The notes beneath the pieces are model-generated. The model saw nothing but the letters and a program-made list of their open reading frames with translations. It made no database searches and was not told where the DNA came from. From Burkholderia sp. IMCC1007 (lineage in GTDB: Bacteria > Pseudomonadota > Gammaproteobacteria > Burkholderiales > Burkholderiaceae), in assembly GCF_027257875.1 (NCBI RefSeq), contig NZ_JAPVQY010000004.1, positions 186,001 through 250,000 of the forward strand: a DNA stretch of 64,000 nucleotides, read 5' to 3'. The position numbers and the translations under genes are program-made. Positions within the stretch are counted from its first letter, which is position 1. Each line of letters begins with the position of its first letter. Of this stretch, positions 46,009-54,993 are shown in pieces.

Positions 46009-46440
46009 ATGTTCAACGGGCTGCCTCGCCCGCACGATGCCTCAGCAATCTGTAAGACTCTCGTGCTTCACGTACCCCGCCCCGCATTGGAAACCGTGCT
46101 TGGAGCTCACCCGGCTTACTGGCGGAATTTTGGCTTGTTGATGGCGCAAAAAATCCGGATCTCCTTTGAGAACAACGAAGCCATGATACTGTTGCCCGCC
46201 GCTCAGCGCCTGGCAAGTCGCTTATTGCTGATCGCTGGTGGCTACGGAGGGATCAATGCGGAACAGAGCAGGATAAAGCTCTCGCAAGACACCCTGGCTC
46301 CAATGGTTTCGCTTACTCGGCAGACGACGAACCCGCTACTCAAGAACCTTGAGAGTCAGGGTATCGTCGATCTGAAGTTCGGGGAAATCGTTATTCTCGC
46401 TTTGATCGCCTGCGCGCTGCCAGTGTCGAAGATTCCGGTC
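46009..46440 (+). pseudogene. Crp/Fnr-family regulator remnant lacking the N-terminal half
   Basis: The readable part starts in the cyclic-nucleotide-binding fold (FNGLPRPHDASA), continues through HVPRPALETVLGAHPAYWRNF and the dimer helix (LLPAAQRLASRLLLIAGGYG), and includes the HTH (LSQDTLAPMVSLTRQTTNPLLKNLESQGIVDLKF). About 80-90 residues of the sensor domain are missing, and after about 46440 the frame runs into unrelated sequence. GC is visibly lower (by eye near 50-55 percent) than the surrounding genes. It is likely a non-functional leftover in a transferred segment. Confidence 0.65.
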
Positions 46441-46869
46441 CCCGAGGCGCCAATCCGGCTGCCTAGACCGGGCGGTTTCCAGCGCGTCACGTCGAACCGC
46501 GAACGACGAAAGCATGACAGAGGCTGTTCAGCCAACCGAGGGCCCCTCGTGGCCGAGTGGAGGCGGCCAGGGCAATTCGCTCGCCGGAAACCGGCCATTG
46601 AGCGACGGCAAACCAGACCTTGGCGGTTCAAACTGGATGTCGCCCTCCACCGGCGGCTCCCGGCCGAGCTGAATCAGGCGATCTGACGCTGTCTGTTTGG
46701 TCTAGTCAACCCTCATACAGATGACGTGACGCGCGGGCCGCGCCTCCCGTCGCGAACGCCGCCTTCATCAAGGCCGGCGACATGCATCGCCGGCCACCGC
46801 GTTCACCCGATCATGCGATCGATCGCGATCGCATCGGATTCCGAACCGTCATCCGCGATCCGTCACGCA
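46441..46869. other. Non-coding or decayed segment
   Basis: The Crp frame stays open to 46686 but the translation is Arg-rich with no family features. A minus-strand frame at 46356-46631 gives Arg/Ser/Gly-rich sequence, also without a domain. The first part shares the lower GC of the Crp remnant, and the normal high GC returns near 46720. I see no transposase, tRNA or clear direct repeat. Confidence 0.4.
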
Positions 46870-47610
46870 TCAAGCAGCCACCGCCTGCTGCTGCGCCTCG
46901 AGTTCGCGCACGAGCGGCAGCACGCGCTTGCCGAAGTACTCGACTTCCTCGATGAAATGCAGGAAACCGGTCAGCACGAGATCGACGCCGATCGCCTTCA
47001 GCGCGACGATCCGCTCGGCGATCTGTTGCGGCGTGCCGATCAGGTTCGTGCGGAATCCGTCGTTGTATTGCACCAGATCCTCGAACGTCGATTTCGCCCA
47101 GTTGCCCTCGCCTTCCGGCGACGCGTTGCCTGCCTGCTTCACCGCATCGCCGAACGCGTGAACGGCCTCGACGTGCGCGTGCCGGATGATGTCGTCGAGC
47201 ACCGCGCGCGCCTCTTCCTCGGTGTCGCGCGCGATCACGAACGCGTTGACGCCGATCCGCACGCGATGGTTGTTCGCCGCCGCCTTCGCGCGGATGTCGT
47301 CGATCTGCGCCTTCAGGTTCTCCGGCGTATTGCCGTTCGTGAAGTACCAGTCCGACACGCTCGCCGCGTTGTCGCGCGCCGCACGCGAGCTGCCGCCCTG
47401 GAAGATCTCCGGATGCGGCTTCTGCACGGGCTTCGGGCTCAGCGTGTAATCGTTGAAGCGGTAGAAGTCGCCCTTGAACGTGAAGTTGTCCTGCGTCCAG
47501 ATGCCCTTGAGCGCCTGGATGAATTCCTTCGAACGCCGATAGCGTTCGTCGTGCTCGAGCCACGGCTCGCCGATCGCGGTGAACTCGCCCTTGAACCAGC
47601 CGCTGACGGG
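46870..47610 (-). pseudogene. sfnG: sfnG (FMNH2-dependent dimethylsulfone monooxygenase), 5' part deleted
   Basis: About 245 codons of a bacterial luciferase-family monooxygenase remain: VSGWFKGEFTAIGEPWLEHD near 47600, the KPHPEIFQGGSSRAARDNAA stretch, and FLHFIEEVEYFGKRVLPL at the C-terminus. This is SfnG, which converts dimethylsulfone to methanesulfinate. Roughly 120 N-terminal residues are absent: the homology stops abruptly at about 47608, only 18 bases from the msuE-type stop codon. No start codon is in place. The intact FMN reductase upstream would have supplied its flavin, so the operon has lost its monooxygenase. Confidence 0.8.
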
Positions 47611-47625
47611 GAAAAACGAACGGCG

Positions 47626-48186
47626 TTACGCCGCGACGGCGGACAGCGCACGCGGGCGCAGTTGCGGCACCGCGCGGTCCACCGCGAGCGCGATGCGTGC
47701 GCGCAGCGCGGGATTCGCGATTTCGTGGCCGTCGAAATCGCTTTCGGACGCATACACGCCGATCGGCAGCGTGCGCGCCTGAAAGAAGCTGAACAGCGGC
47801 CGGAGCTGGTGATCGATCACGAGCGCATGACGCTCGCTGCCGCCGGTGGCCGCGAGCAGCACCGGCACATCAATCAGCGACTCGTGATGCACGAGGTCGA
47901 ACAGGTGCTTGAAGATGCCCGTGTACGACGCGCGATACACGGGGCTCGCGACGACGAGCGCATCGGCCGTCTCGATCGCGCGAATCAGCGCTTCGAGATC
48001 CGGCGGCACCTGCGCGCGCTTCAGCGCGCCGGCCAGCCGGTTGCCGATCTCGCCGAGTTCGATCCGTTGCGTGTCGATCGGCAGTGCGTCGCCGAGCGCG
48101 CCGACGATTGCATCGGTCAGCGCCAGCGTGCGGGACGGCCGTTGCAGGCCGCCCGATATGGCGACTACGTTGATTGTGTTGCTCAT
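47626..48186 (-). CDS. msuE: NADPH-dependent FMN reductase, MsuE/SfnE type
   Basis: This 186-residue flavodoxin-like protein has NVVAISGGLQRPSRTLALTD (phosphate loop), DALVVASPVYRASYTGIFKHLFDLV (flavin contact) and LLAATGGSERHALVIDHQLRPLF. It supplies FMNH2 to two-component sulfonate/sulfone monooxygenases. A consensus sigma-54 promoter lies 56 bases upstream of the ATG and a SfnR-type activator is encoded divergently, so it is expected to be induced under sulfate limitation. Its partner sfnG is truncated immediately downstream. Confidence 0.85.
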   Translation of the reverse strand: MSNTINVVAISGGLQRPSRTLALTDAIVGALGDALPIDTQRIELGEIGNRLAGALKRAQVPPDLEALIRAIETADALVVASPVYRASYTGIFKHLFDLVHHESLIDVPVLLAATGGSERHALVIDHQLRPLFSFFQARTLPIGVYASESDFDGHEIANPALRARIALAVDRAVPQLRPRALSAVAA

Positions 48187-48241
48187 TCCATGCGTTCCCG
48201 TCGTCGAGCCGCGCGTTGCCGCGCCATTAGCGTTTCGGGTT

Positions 48242-48257
48242 TGCAAGGACCGTGCCA
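48242..48257 (-). promoter_or_regulatory. Sigma-54 (-24/-12) promoter of the msuE-sfnG unit
   Basis: On the minus strand the sequence reads TGGCAC-GGTCC-TTGCA, an exact match to the RpoN consensus TGGCAC-N5-TTGCA. It faces the msuE-type gene, and the divergent gene encodes a sigma-54 activator. Confidence 0.85.
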
Positions 48258-48698
48258 CTTCCAATGCGTGCAGCGATGCAAAATCATCTGCTCGACGAAT
48301 CTTCGGTCAATCGCCCGCGTGGCGGGCCGCTCGGGCAAAACGCACGGCCGTGGCAAGCGTTCCCGAAAGCCCATCACATCGATATTCCGCAACGAGATGA
48401 ACCGGAGCAAACAGCGCTGCTGATGCGGTGCTGCTCAATCAGCAGCATTGCCGCGCGGCTTGCCCGATCGCGACGGCAGCATGGCGCCGCATCGATCGCG
48501 ATGACGTCGCATCCGCCGTCGTGGCGCCACTACCCGGCGCCGCCGCACGCTGCGCAGCAATCCCGCTTTGGTTATCAGAAATCGATGTTTCCCGCGCGAC
48601 GCAAAACGCTGAACACTCTGCTGATCACGCAGCACCCGGAACGCGCCGCCCGTCGGCGCGCGTCCGCTCCCGTTCGACCGATCCATGCCTTCATCGCC
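48258..48698. other. Upstream regulatory gap of sfnR-type gene
   Basis: About 440 bases between the sigma-54 promoter and the activator start. The activator's frame is open through it, but the translation is low-complexity without domain features. It should hold the activator's enhancer sites for msuE and its own promoter. I cannot pick out the sites with confidence. Confidence 0.4.
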
Positions 48699-49853
48699 AT
48701 GACATCCGTTAATGCCTCGTCGCGTCCGGTCAGTCTTCATGTCGTCGCCGCGTCCGCGGACGAACGGCGCGCGCAGTCGCGCGGCACCGCTGCCGAGCCC
48801 GTCGCGCCGGTGCTCGCGCGGCCCGAACGCGAGGCGGCGGCACGCGCGCGCGCCCACGTGTTCGTCGATCCGCGTTCGCTCGCGCTGCTCGAACGCGTGC
48901 GGCTCGTCGCACCGAGCGACGCGAACGTCCTGATCGCCGGCGAGACAGGCACCGGCAAGGAACTGATCGCGCGCCGCGTTCACGACCTCAGCCGCCGCGG
49001 CGACGGCCCGTTCGTCGCAGTGAACTGCGGCGCGCTGTCCGACACGCTCGTCGACAGCGAACTGTTCGGTCATGAGAAAGGGGCGTTTACAGGTGCGCTG
49101 TGCGCGAAGCCGGGCTGGTTCGAGGCCGCGAACGGCGGCACGTTGTTTCTCGACGAGATCGGCGATCTGCCGCTGTCGATGCAGGTGAAGCTGCTGCGCG
49201 TGCTGCAGGAGCGTGAAGTCGTGCGGCTCGGCTCACGCACCGGCACGCCGGTCGACGTGCGCGTGGTGGCCGCGACCAACGTCGATCTGCGGCAGGCCGT
49301 GGCGGACGGGCGATTTCGCGGCGACCTGTTCTACCGGCTCAACGTCGTGCAGCTCGACGTGCCGACGCTGCGCGAACGGCCGGCCGACATCCTGCCGCTC
49401 GCGCGCCACTTCGTCGACGACTATCGGAACCGTCTCGGCCACGGGCCGCACAGCATCGATCCGCGCGCGGCACGCAGGCTCGAAGCGCATGCGTGGCCCG
49501 GCAATATCCGCGAGCTGGAGAACGTGATTCATCATGCGCTGCTGGTAAGCCGCCACGACATGCTGCAGGAAACCGACCTGAACCTGTCGTCGTCATGCGC
49601 GCCCGTGGCCGTCGCGCGCGTGACGGAGCCGGCGAACCGGGTGCCGGCCCATGAAGCGCTCGAACACGCGCTGCGGGCGCTGTTCGACGACGAACACGAG
49701 CACCTGTTCGAACGAATCGAGGACACCGTGATGCGCGTCGCGTTCGAGTTCAGTCACCGCAATCAGATCCAGGCCGCGCGGCTGCTCGGGATCAGCCGCA
49801 ATGTGCTGCGGGCGCGGTTGATTCGCGCGAAGGCGATCGCGGCGATCAAGTAG
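48699..49853 (+). CDS. sfnR: Sigma-54-dependent activator, SfnR type
   Basis: This 384-residue enhancer-binding protein has a short N-terminus without receiver or GAF domain. The AAA+ core has Walker A GETGTGKE near residue 82, the sigma-54 contact loop [20 protein letters not shown] (Walker B) and the [18 protein letters not shown] region. A Fis-type HTH sits at the C-terminus ([20 protein letters not shown]). This domain set matches SfnR, which activates dimethylsulfone-use genes. The start at 48699 ([10 protein letters not shown]) is the family start; the frame is open further upstream without homology. Regulation by sulfur status is expected from the family. Confidence 0.85.
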   Translation: MTSVNASSRPVSLHVVAASADERRAQSRGTAAEPVAPVLARPEREAAARARAHVFVDPRSLALLERVRLVAPSDANVLIAGETGTGKELIARRVHDLSRRGDGPFVAVNCGALSDTLVDSELFGHEKGAFTGALCAKPGWFEAANGGTLFLDEIGDLPLSMQVKLLRVLQEREVVRLGSRTGTPVDVRVVAATNVDLRQAVADGRFRGDLFYRLNVVQLDVPTLRERPADILPLARHFVDDYRNRLGHGPHSIDPRAARRLEAHAWPGNIRELENVIHHALLVSRHDMLQETDLNLSSSCAPVAVARVTEPANRVPAHEALEHALRALFDDEHEHLFERIEDTVMRVAFEFSHRNQIQAARLLGISRNVLRARLIRAKAIAAIK

Positions 49854-49854
49854 C

Positions 49855-49885
49855 CACACACGCACACGCACGCACGCGCTTGCGC
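49855..49885. repeat. CA/CG-rich simple repeat
   Basis: A CACACACGCACACGCACGCACG-type tract immediately after the sfnR stop codon. It is a simple-sequence tract prone to slippage and not in a coding region. Confidence 0.5.
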
Positions 49886-50054
49886 GATGCGGGCAGCGGC
49901 GATACGCGCGTCGCCGGGATTCGCTTCCGCCGTGGCGTGAAACGCCTGGAACGCCTGAAACCAATCAATCGCGAAAGGAAAGCCAATCCCGCGCGATGCG
50001 CAAAGCGTTCGGCGGCAAGCGGCTTGCCGCCGACGCTCGCCGCGCCGTGCACGC

Positions 50055-51293
50055 TTATTTCGCGACGCCGCCCGACACGCCGCCGAGCAGCGACGTCACC
50101 GGCGCGAGCGGATTTGCCGCAGCCCCCGATCCCGCGCCGCCCGCTACACCGCCCAGCGTGCCGGTCAGCGTCGACACGAGGCTCGTCACCGGCGCAAGCG
50201 GGCTCACCGCGCCGGCGCCCGCGCCCGCGGCGCCGCCAAGCGCGCCGGTCACCGAACCGAGCGGTGTCGAACCGGGCCCCGGCACCAAGCCACCGAGCAG
50301 CCCCGACGCACCCGAATTGCTCCCCGCGCCGGGCGACGGACCGTTCTTCACGGTCGTCACCGACGCGCCCGCGACGCTCACGATCAGGCCGGGAATCGGC
50401 GCGACGCCGTTCGGGCCGTTGGGGTCGAACAGCCCGGCCGCGTTGCTCACGGTATTGCCGACCACGCCGACGAGCCCGCCCGTCGTGCCGACGAACTGGC
50501 TCGCCGGGCCGACCGCCGGTTGCGACGCGACCGTCCCGGTGCGCCAGCCCACCGTCGACAGCGCACTGCCGACCTGCCCGAGCAAGTTGGCCGCCGGTTG
50601 CCCGACGCCGGTCGCCGTGCCGATCTGCTGCGTGGCCTGCCCGGCCGACAGCACGAGCGGCGTCACGATCGCGCTGAGCGGTTGCGTGACCTGCCACACG
50701 GCATTCGACGACAGCGTCGCGCCGACCGTGCTGCCCGCCGCGCCGAGGCCGCCGGCTACCGTATCGAGCGCCGTGCCGACGGGCGTCGTGACCGGCGCGA
50801 GCGGCGCCAGCGGCCCCGTGCCCAGCGCGCGGACCGTCTGCGCGAGGCCCGTGACCGGATTCGCGGTGGCGCCGACGACATTGCCAACGCTCGCGACCGT
50901 CGTGCCGACCGGATTGGCGGTCGTGCCGATCCGGCCGAGCCCGTCGCTGAGCGCATCGGCGGTCGCGCGCGTGATCGTGCTGACGCTGGAAATCGTGTCG
51001 CCGGCGCTGCGCGTCGCCGCGTTGCCGAGTCCGGGCACCGTCACGCCGCCGACGGTCGAGCCGGTGGCAGTCGCGAACTGGCCGGCCGTGCTGACGACCC
51101 CGTTCGTGCCGGGTGCGCCGCTCGTGCCGAAGCCGCCGTCATCGGTCAGGCCAGGGCCGGATGGTTTGTTGTCGGCGACGATCGCGCCGCCGGTACCGGC
51201 CGTCGCCGCGGTCATGTCGCTGCCGCCGCAGGCGCTCAGCACGCCGGCGGCGGCCAGCAACGCGGCCGGTGTGAAAATGTGGAATCGGTGCAT
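50055..51293 (-). CDS. Gly/Ala/Thr/Val-rich repeat lipoprotein
   Basis: This 412-residue lipoprotein has a signal ending in the lipobox LSA-C (Cys about residue 21, followed by GGSD). The mature part is low-complexity, built of irregular repeats such as LAPLAPVTTPVGTALDTV, GLGAAGSTVGATL, NPVGTTVASVGNVVGATANPVTGL, and ending with paired LAPVTSL segments. It is often annotated collagen-like or hypothetical in Burkholderia, but strict Gly-X-Y repeats are not seen. GGAGACC precedes the ATG at 51293. It is probably anchored in a membrane; the function is unknown. Confidence 0.75.
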   Translation of the reverse strand: MHRFHIFTPAALLAAAGVLSACGGSDMTAATAGTGGAIVADNKPSGPGLTDDGGFGTSGAPGTNGVVSTAGQFATATGSTVGGVTVPGLGNAATRSAGDTISSVSTITRATADALSDGLGRIGTTANPVGTTVASVGNVVGATANPVTGLAQTVRALGTGPLAPLAPVTTPVGTALDTVAGGLGAAGSTVGATLSSNAVWQVTQPLSAIVTPLVLSAGQATQQIGTATGVGQPAANLLGQVGSALSTVGWRTGTVASQPAVGPASQFVGTTGGLVGVVGNTVSNAAGLFDPNGPNGVAPIPGLIVSVAGASVTTVKNGPSPGAGSNSGASGLLGGLVPGPGSTPLGSVTGALGGAAGAGAGAVSPLAPVTSLVSTLTGTLGGVAGGAGSGAAANPLAPVTSLLGGVSGGVAK

Positions 51294-51614
51294 GATGGTC
51301 TCCTCGCGGTCCGGGCGATGGCATGTTCTGAACAGGACCGGAGACCAATCAGCACGTTCCATGCCATTGCCACGCGAGAACCGGCCTCTCTCTCGCCAGG
51401 CAAGCGTCCGCGCTTTCCCACGGGTGCTTGCCCGCCGTTCGAGCGGCGTTTTTCGGGCCCAGGAGCGTCACGGTTTTCGTTACATTCGTGCTACGAATGC
51501 CCGGATGTTACGTAACGCCGACTGTGCGGCGTGCCGTTCCCGGGCCACGCCGCCTGCCATCCACAGTCCGTCGCGCGGCCGCGCCGCCGTCTCACCGTCA
51601 GGAAAACCGCTGCC

Positions 51615-53324
51615 ATGAAAAAGCTTGTGAACCGCCCATCCGATGTCGTGCGCGAAATGCTGGAAGGCATCGCGCGGCAGTCGCCGCATCTCGCGATCCT
51701 CGGCGACGAGCACGTGCTCGTCCGTCAGCCGCTGCCCGATCCGGCAGCGCGCCCCGTCGCGATCCTGTCCGGCGGCGGCAGCGGCCACGAACCCGCGCAC
51801 GGCGGCTATGTCGGCGAAGGCATGCTGAGCGCGGCCGTCTGCGGCGAAGTCTTCACGTCGCCGCCGACCGACGCGGTGCTCGCCGCGATCCGCGCGAGCG
51901 CCGGCCCGAACGGCGCGCTGCTCGTCGTGAAGAACTACACCGGCGACCGCCTCAATTTCGGGCTGGCCGCCGAGCTCGCGCGCGCGGAAGGCATTCCGGT
52001 CGAGACGGTGATCGTCGCCGACGACGTGTCGCTGCGCGGCCGCGTCGAGCGCGGGCAACGGCGCGGGATCGCCGGCACCGTGCTGATCCACAAGCTGGCC
52101 GGCGCCGCTGCCGCGCGCGGGCTGTCGCTGGCCCGCGTCGCGGCGATCGCGCGCGACGCCGCGGCCGACCTCGGCACGATGGGCGTCGCGCTCGACGGCT
52201 GCACGATTCCCGGCGCCGACAAGGCGGGCTTCAGCTTGGCCGATCACGAGATCGAGCTCGGTCTCGGCATCCACGGCGAGAAAGGCGTCGAACGCACCGC
52301 GCCGCAGCCCGCCGACGCGCTCGTCGACACGCTGCTGTCGAGCATCGTCGCCGACCTCGTGCTCGATCGCGACGAACGCGTCGCGCTGTTCGTCAACGGC
52401 CTCGGCGCGACGCCCGACATGGAACTGGCGATCGTGCTGCGCGCCGCGCACGACAACCTGACCCGGCGCGGCATCACGGTCGCGCGCGCGTGGGCCGGCA
52501 CGTTCCTGTCGGCGCTGAACATGCCCGGGTGCTCGATCTCGTTGCTGCGGCTGAACGAAGAGCGCGCCGCACTGCTCGACGCGCCGACGCAGGCACGCGC
52601 GTGGCCCGGCGGCGGCGCGGTCAACACGCAGATTCGCGCGGCAGCGGCCGCCGTGCCCGAGCAGCCGCTGCCGCCGCTCGACGCGGCCGGCCGCGCGTGG
52701 GCGGCGCGGCTGCAACCGGCACTGCAGGCGGTCGCGCAAGCGTTGATCGACAACGAAGCGACGCTGACCGAACTCGATACGGCCGCCGGCGACGGCGATC
52801 TCGGCGCGAGCATGCAGCGCGCCGCGCAGGCGATCCTAGACTTGCCGGAAGCCGCATACGGCACGCCGGCCGGTACGCTCGCGGCGCTGGCCGCCGCGTT
52901 GCGCCGCGCGATCGCGGGCAGTTCGGGGCCGTTCTATGCGACCGCGTTGCTGCGTGCATCGCGGCGTCTCGCCGAGGCCGCCGACGTCGCCGCGCCGTCC
53001 GCGCGCGACTGGTCCGCCGCATTCCGCAACGCGGTGGATGCGATCAGCGAACTGGGCGGCGCGCACGCCGGCGACCGCACGATGCTCGATGCGCTGGTGC
53101 CGGCCTCCGCCGCGTTCGACCGCGCCCTCGATGACGATCGCGATCATGCCGACGCGTGGGCGGCAGCCGTCGAAGCCGCGGCACACGGCGCGCAGCAAAC
53201 GGCCGGCATGACGCCGCGCGCGGGCCGGGCGCGCTATCTCGGCGAGCGCGCGATCGGCACGCCGGATGGCGGCGCGGTGGCGGTCGCGTACTGGCTGCGC
53301 GCGTTGTTGCCGCACGTGCGCTGA
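51615..53324 (+). CDS. Dihydroxyacetone kinase, fused DhaK-DhaL
   Basis: This 569-residue ATP-type kinase has DhaK at residues about 1-330 with SGGGSGHEPAHGGYVG, the KNYTGDRLNFGLA segment and the substrate-binding His in LGIHGEKGVER. DhaL at about 360-565 has TAAGDGDLGASM (Mg-ADP aspartates) and ELGGAHAGDRTMLDAL. It phosphorylates dihydroxyacetone or a related short ketose or aldehyde. There is no DhaM/PTS partner, consistent with the ATP form. A hairpin follows. No glycerol gene is adjacent, so the substrate is open. Confidence 0.88.
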   Translation: MKKLVNRPSDVVREMLEGIARQSPHLAILGDEHVLVRQPLPDPAARPVAILSGGGSGHEPAHGGYVGEGMLSAAVCGEVFTSPPTDAVLAAIRASAGPNGALLVVKNYTGDRLNFGLAAELARAEGIPVETVIVADDVSLRGRVERGQRRGIAGTVLIHKLAGAAAARGLSLARVAAIARDAAADLGTMGVALDGCTIPGADKAGFSLADHEIELGLGIHGEKGVERTAPQPADALVDTLLSSIVADLVLDRDERVALFVNGLGATPDMELAIVLRAAHDNLTRRGITVARAWAGTFLSALNMPGCSISLLRLNEERAALLDAPTQARAWPGGGAVNTQIRAAAAAVPEQPLPPLDAAGRAWAARLQPALQAVAQALIDNEATLTELDTAAGDGDLGASMQRAAQAILDLPEAAYGTPAGTLAALAAALRRAIAGSSGPFYATALLRASRRLAEAADVAAPSARDWSAAFRNAVDAISELGGAHAGDRTMLDALVPASAAFDRALDDDRDHADAWAAAVEAAAHGAQQTAGMTPRAGRARYLGERAIGTPDGGAVAVAYWLRALLPHVR

Positions 53325-53335
53325 GCGGCGGTTCA

Positions 53336-53365
53336 CGGCGGCGCGGGATCGAACCGGCGCCGCCG
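53336..53365 (+). terminator. Hairpin after dihydroxyacetone kinase
   Basis: CGGCGGCGC and GCGCCGCCG form a perfect 9-bp stem with a 12-base loop, 11 bases past the stop codon and before the convergent permease end. Confidence 0.55.
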
Positions 53366-53407
53366 CATTACTACGAAGTGTCGAGCGATGCCGTCCGGCG
53401 CGACCGC

Positions 53408-54757
53408 CTACACCGCACGCGCGACCTCCGCCGCCGCGCGCTCGCGCTTGCGCGGATGCGTCTCGGGCATCCGCCAGTACACGATCAGCGAAATCGCCGC
53501 GCAGGCCGCGACGTACCAGAAGAACATCGACTCGTTGCCGGCCGCCTTGAACCGCAACGCGACGAATTCGGTCGTGCCGCCGAGGATCGCCGTCGTCAGC
53601 GCATAAGGCAGCCCGACCGCCAGCGCGCGGATCTGCGGCGGAAACAGCTCGGCCTTCACGAGCATGTGCACCGACGTGAATCCGCTCAGCACGACGAGCC
53701 CCGCGAACACCAGCGCGAATGCGGCGAGCGGCTCGTGCACGTGGCCGAGGGCCGTGAAGATCGGCACCGACAGCAGCGCGCCGCCGATCCCGAACCACAG
53801 CAGCACCGACCGGCGCCCGACGAGATCCGACACGAGGCCGAACAACGGCTGCAGCGGCATGTAGAGCAGCAGCGCGATCGTGCAGATCCAGGTCGCCGTT
53901 TCCTTATGCAGTCCGGCGGAATTGACGAGATATTTCTGCATGTAGACGGTGTACGTGTAGAACGCGACGGTGCCGCCGATCGTGATGCCGATCGCGAGCA
54001 GCGGCTCGCGCCAATGGGCCGCGAGATCGGCCGACACGCGCGTCTTCGCCGCACGCGCACGGCTCGCGATGAACGCATCGCTCTCGACGACGTTGCGGCG
54101 CATGTAGAGCGCGAACAGCGCGAGCACGCCGCCGACGAAGAACGGAATCCGCCAGCCCCAGCGCTCGATGTCGTGCGTGCCGGCGAAGATCCGCTGCATC
54201 GCGAGCATCAGGCCGAGCGCGACGAGCTGGCCGGCCACCACGCTCACCTGCAGGAAGCCGACGTAGAAACCGCGCCGGTTCGGCGGCGCGATCTCGCTCA
54301 GGTAGGTCGCGCTGGTGCCGTATTCGCCGCCCATGCTGAGCCCCTGCAGCAGCCGCGCGGCGACCAGCAACGCCGGTGCGAGCACGCCGATCGTCGCGTA
54401 GCCGGGCGTGACGGCGATCAGCATCGAGCCCGCGCACATCGCAAGCACGGATTTCGTCAGCGCGGCCTTGCGGCCGCGCCGGTCCGCATACACTCCGACG
54501 AGCCAGCTGCCCGCCGGCCGCGCGACATAGCCGACCGCCGCGATCGCCGCCGTATTCATCAGTTGCACGGTCGGCCGGTCGGCGGGAAAGAACGACGGCG
54601 CGAAATAGATCGAGAAGATGCTGTACGCGAGGAAGTCGTACCACTCGATCAGGTTGCCGGCCAGTCCGCCCACGATCGAGCCGATGCGCGGATTCGATGC
54701 GCGTACGCCGCGACACCCGAATGTCCCGCACGGCGAAGGCCGCCGGCTGCGATTCAC
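53408..54757 (-). CDS. MHS-family MFS permease (alpha-ketoglutarate/shikimate type)
   Basis: This 12-helix transporter has the metabolite:H+ symporter hallmarks GLAGNLIEWYDFLAYSIFS, YADRRGRKAAL, GGEYGTSATYLSEIAPPNRRGFY and a late PHQRALAVGLPYALTTAI-like segment. It should import a mono- or dicarboxylate. No ATG fits before the first helix: the frame is open to 54928, but the conserved N-terminus (RASNPRIGSIVGG) begins near 54690. A GTG at 54757 gives the expected length (449 residues), so that start is tentative. It is divergent from the MarR-FUSC efflux operon. Confidence 0.75.
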   Translation of the reverse strand: MNRSRRPSPCGTFGCRGVRASNPRIGSIVGGLAGNLIEWYDFLAYSIFSIYFAPSFFPADRPTVQLMNTAAIAAVGYVARPAGSWLVGVYADRRGRKAALTKSVLAMCAGSMLIAVTPGYATIGVLAPALLVAARLLQGLSMGGEYGTSATYLSEIAPPNRRGFYVGFLQVSVVAGQLVALGLMLAMQRIFAGTHDIERWGWRIPFFVGGVLALFALYMRRNVVESDAFIASRARAAKTRVSADLAAHWREPLLAIGITIGGTVAFYTYTVYMQKYLVNSAGLHKETATWICTIALLLYMPLQPLFGLVSDLVGRRSVLLWFGIGGALLSVPIFTALGHVHEPLAAFALVFAGLVVLSGFTSVHMLVKAELFPPQIRALAVGLPYALTTAILGGTTEFVALRFKAAGNESMFFWYVAACAAISLIVYWRMPETHPRKRERAAAEVARAV

Positions 54758-54950
54758 GGCGGCCGGACCGGTATGGCCATCGCCCAATCGACCGCGATGC
54801 CGCGGCGCTGCGCCGCCGTACTGCTGCGGTGCATCACGCCGTGCCGCCCGCCCCAACCTTACAGATTGACCATCCCCGGCACCCCGCCTACATTGCTCGT
54901 TGCAGGTCGGCAGCCGGGCGTACCGCATGACATCCGGATGACAAGAAAAA

Positions 54951-54966
54951 CGATAGTTTGCTATCG
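54951..54966. promoter_or_regulatory. Palindromic operator candidate before marR-FUSC operon
   Basis: CGATAG-TTTG-CTATCG is a perfect 6-bp-arm inverted repeat in an AT-rich patch, 28 bases before the MarR ATG. The position overlaps the expected core promoter, as for an autorepressing MarR protein. Confidence 0.5.
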
Positions 54967-54993
54967 AATAATTTTGCCCCTATCATTCCGCCC

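Noticed and set aside
46356-46631. Minus-strand frame beyond the Crp remnant
   Set aside because: No start signal, no domain that I can name and Arg/Ser-rich. It may be part of a decayed element but cannot be supported as a gene.
48258-48698. N-terminal extension of the SfnR-type protein
   Set aside because: The frame is open back to 48252, but the translation lacks family sequence. SfnR-like proteins begin close to the AAA+ domain, so the start at 48699 was preferred.
49855-49885. CA/CG tract as a possible CRISPR or REP element
   Set aside because: It is a single short simple-sequence tract with no spacer structure. No CRISPR array or cas gene is seen anywhere in the window.
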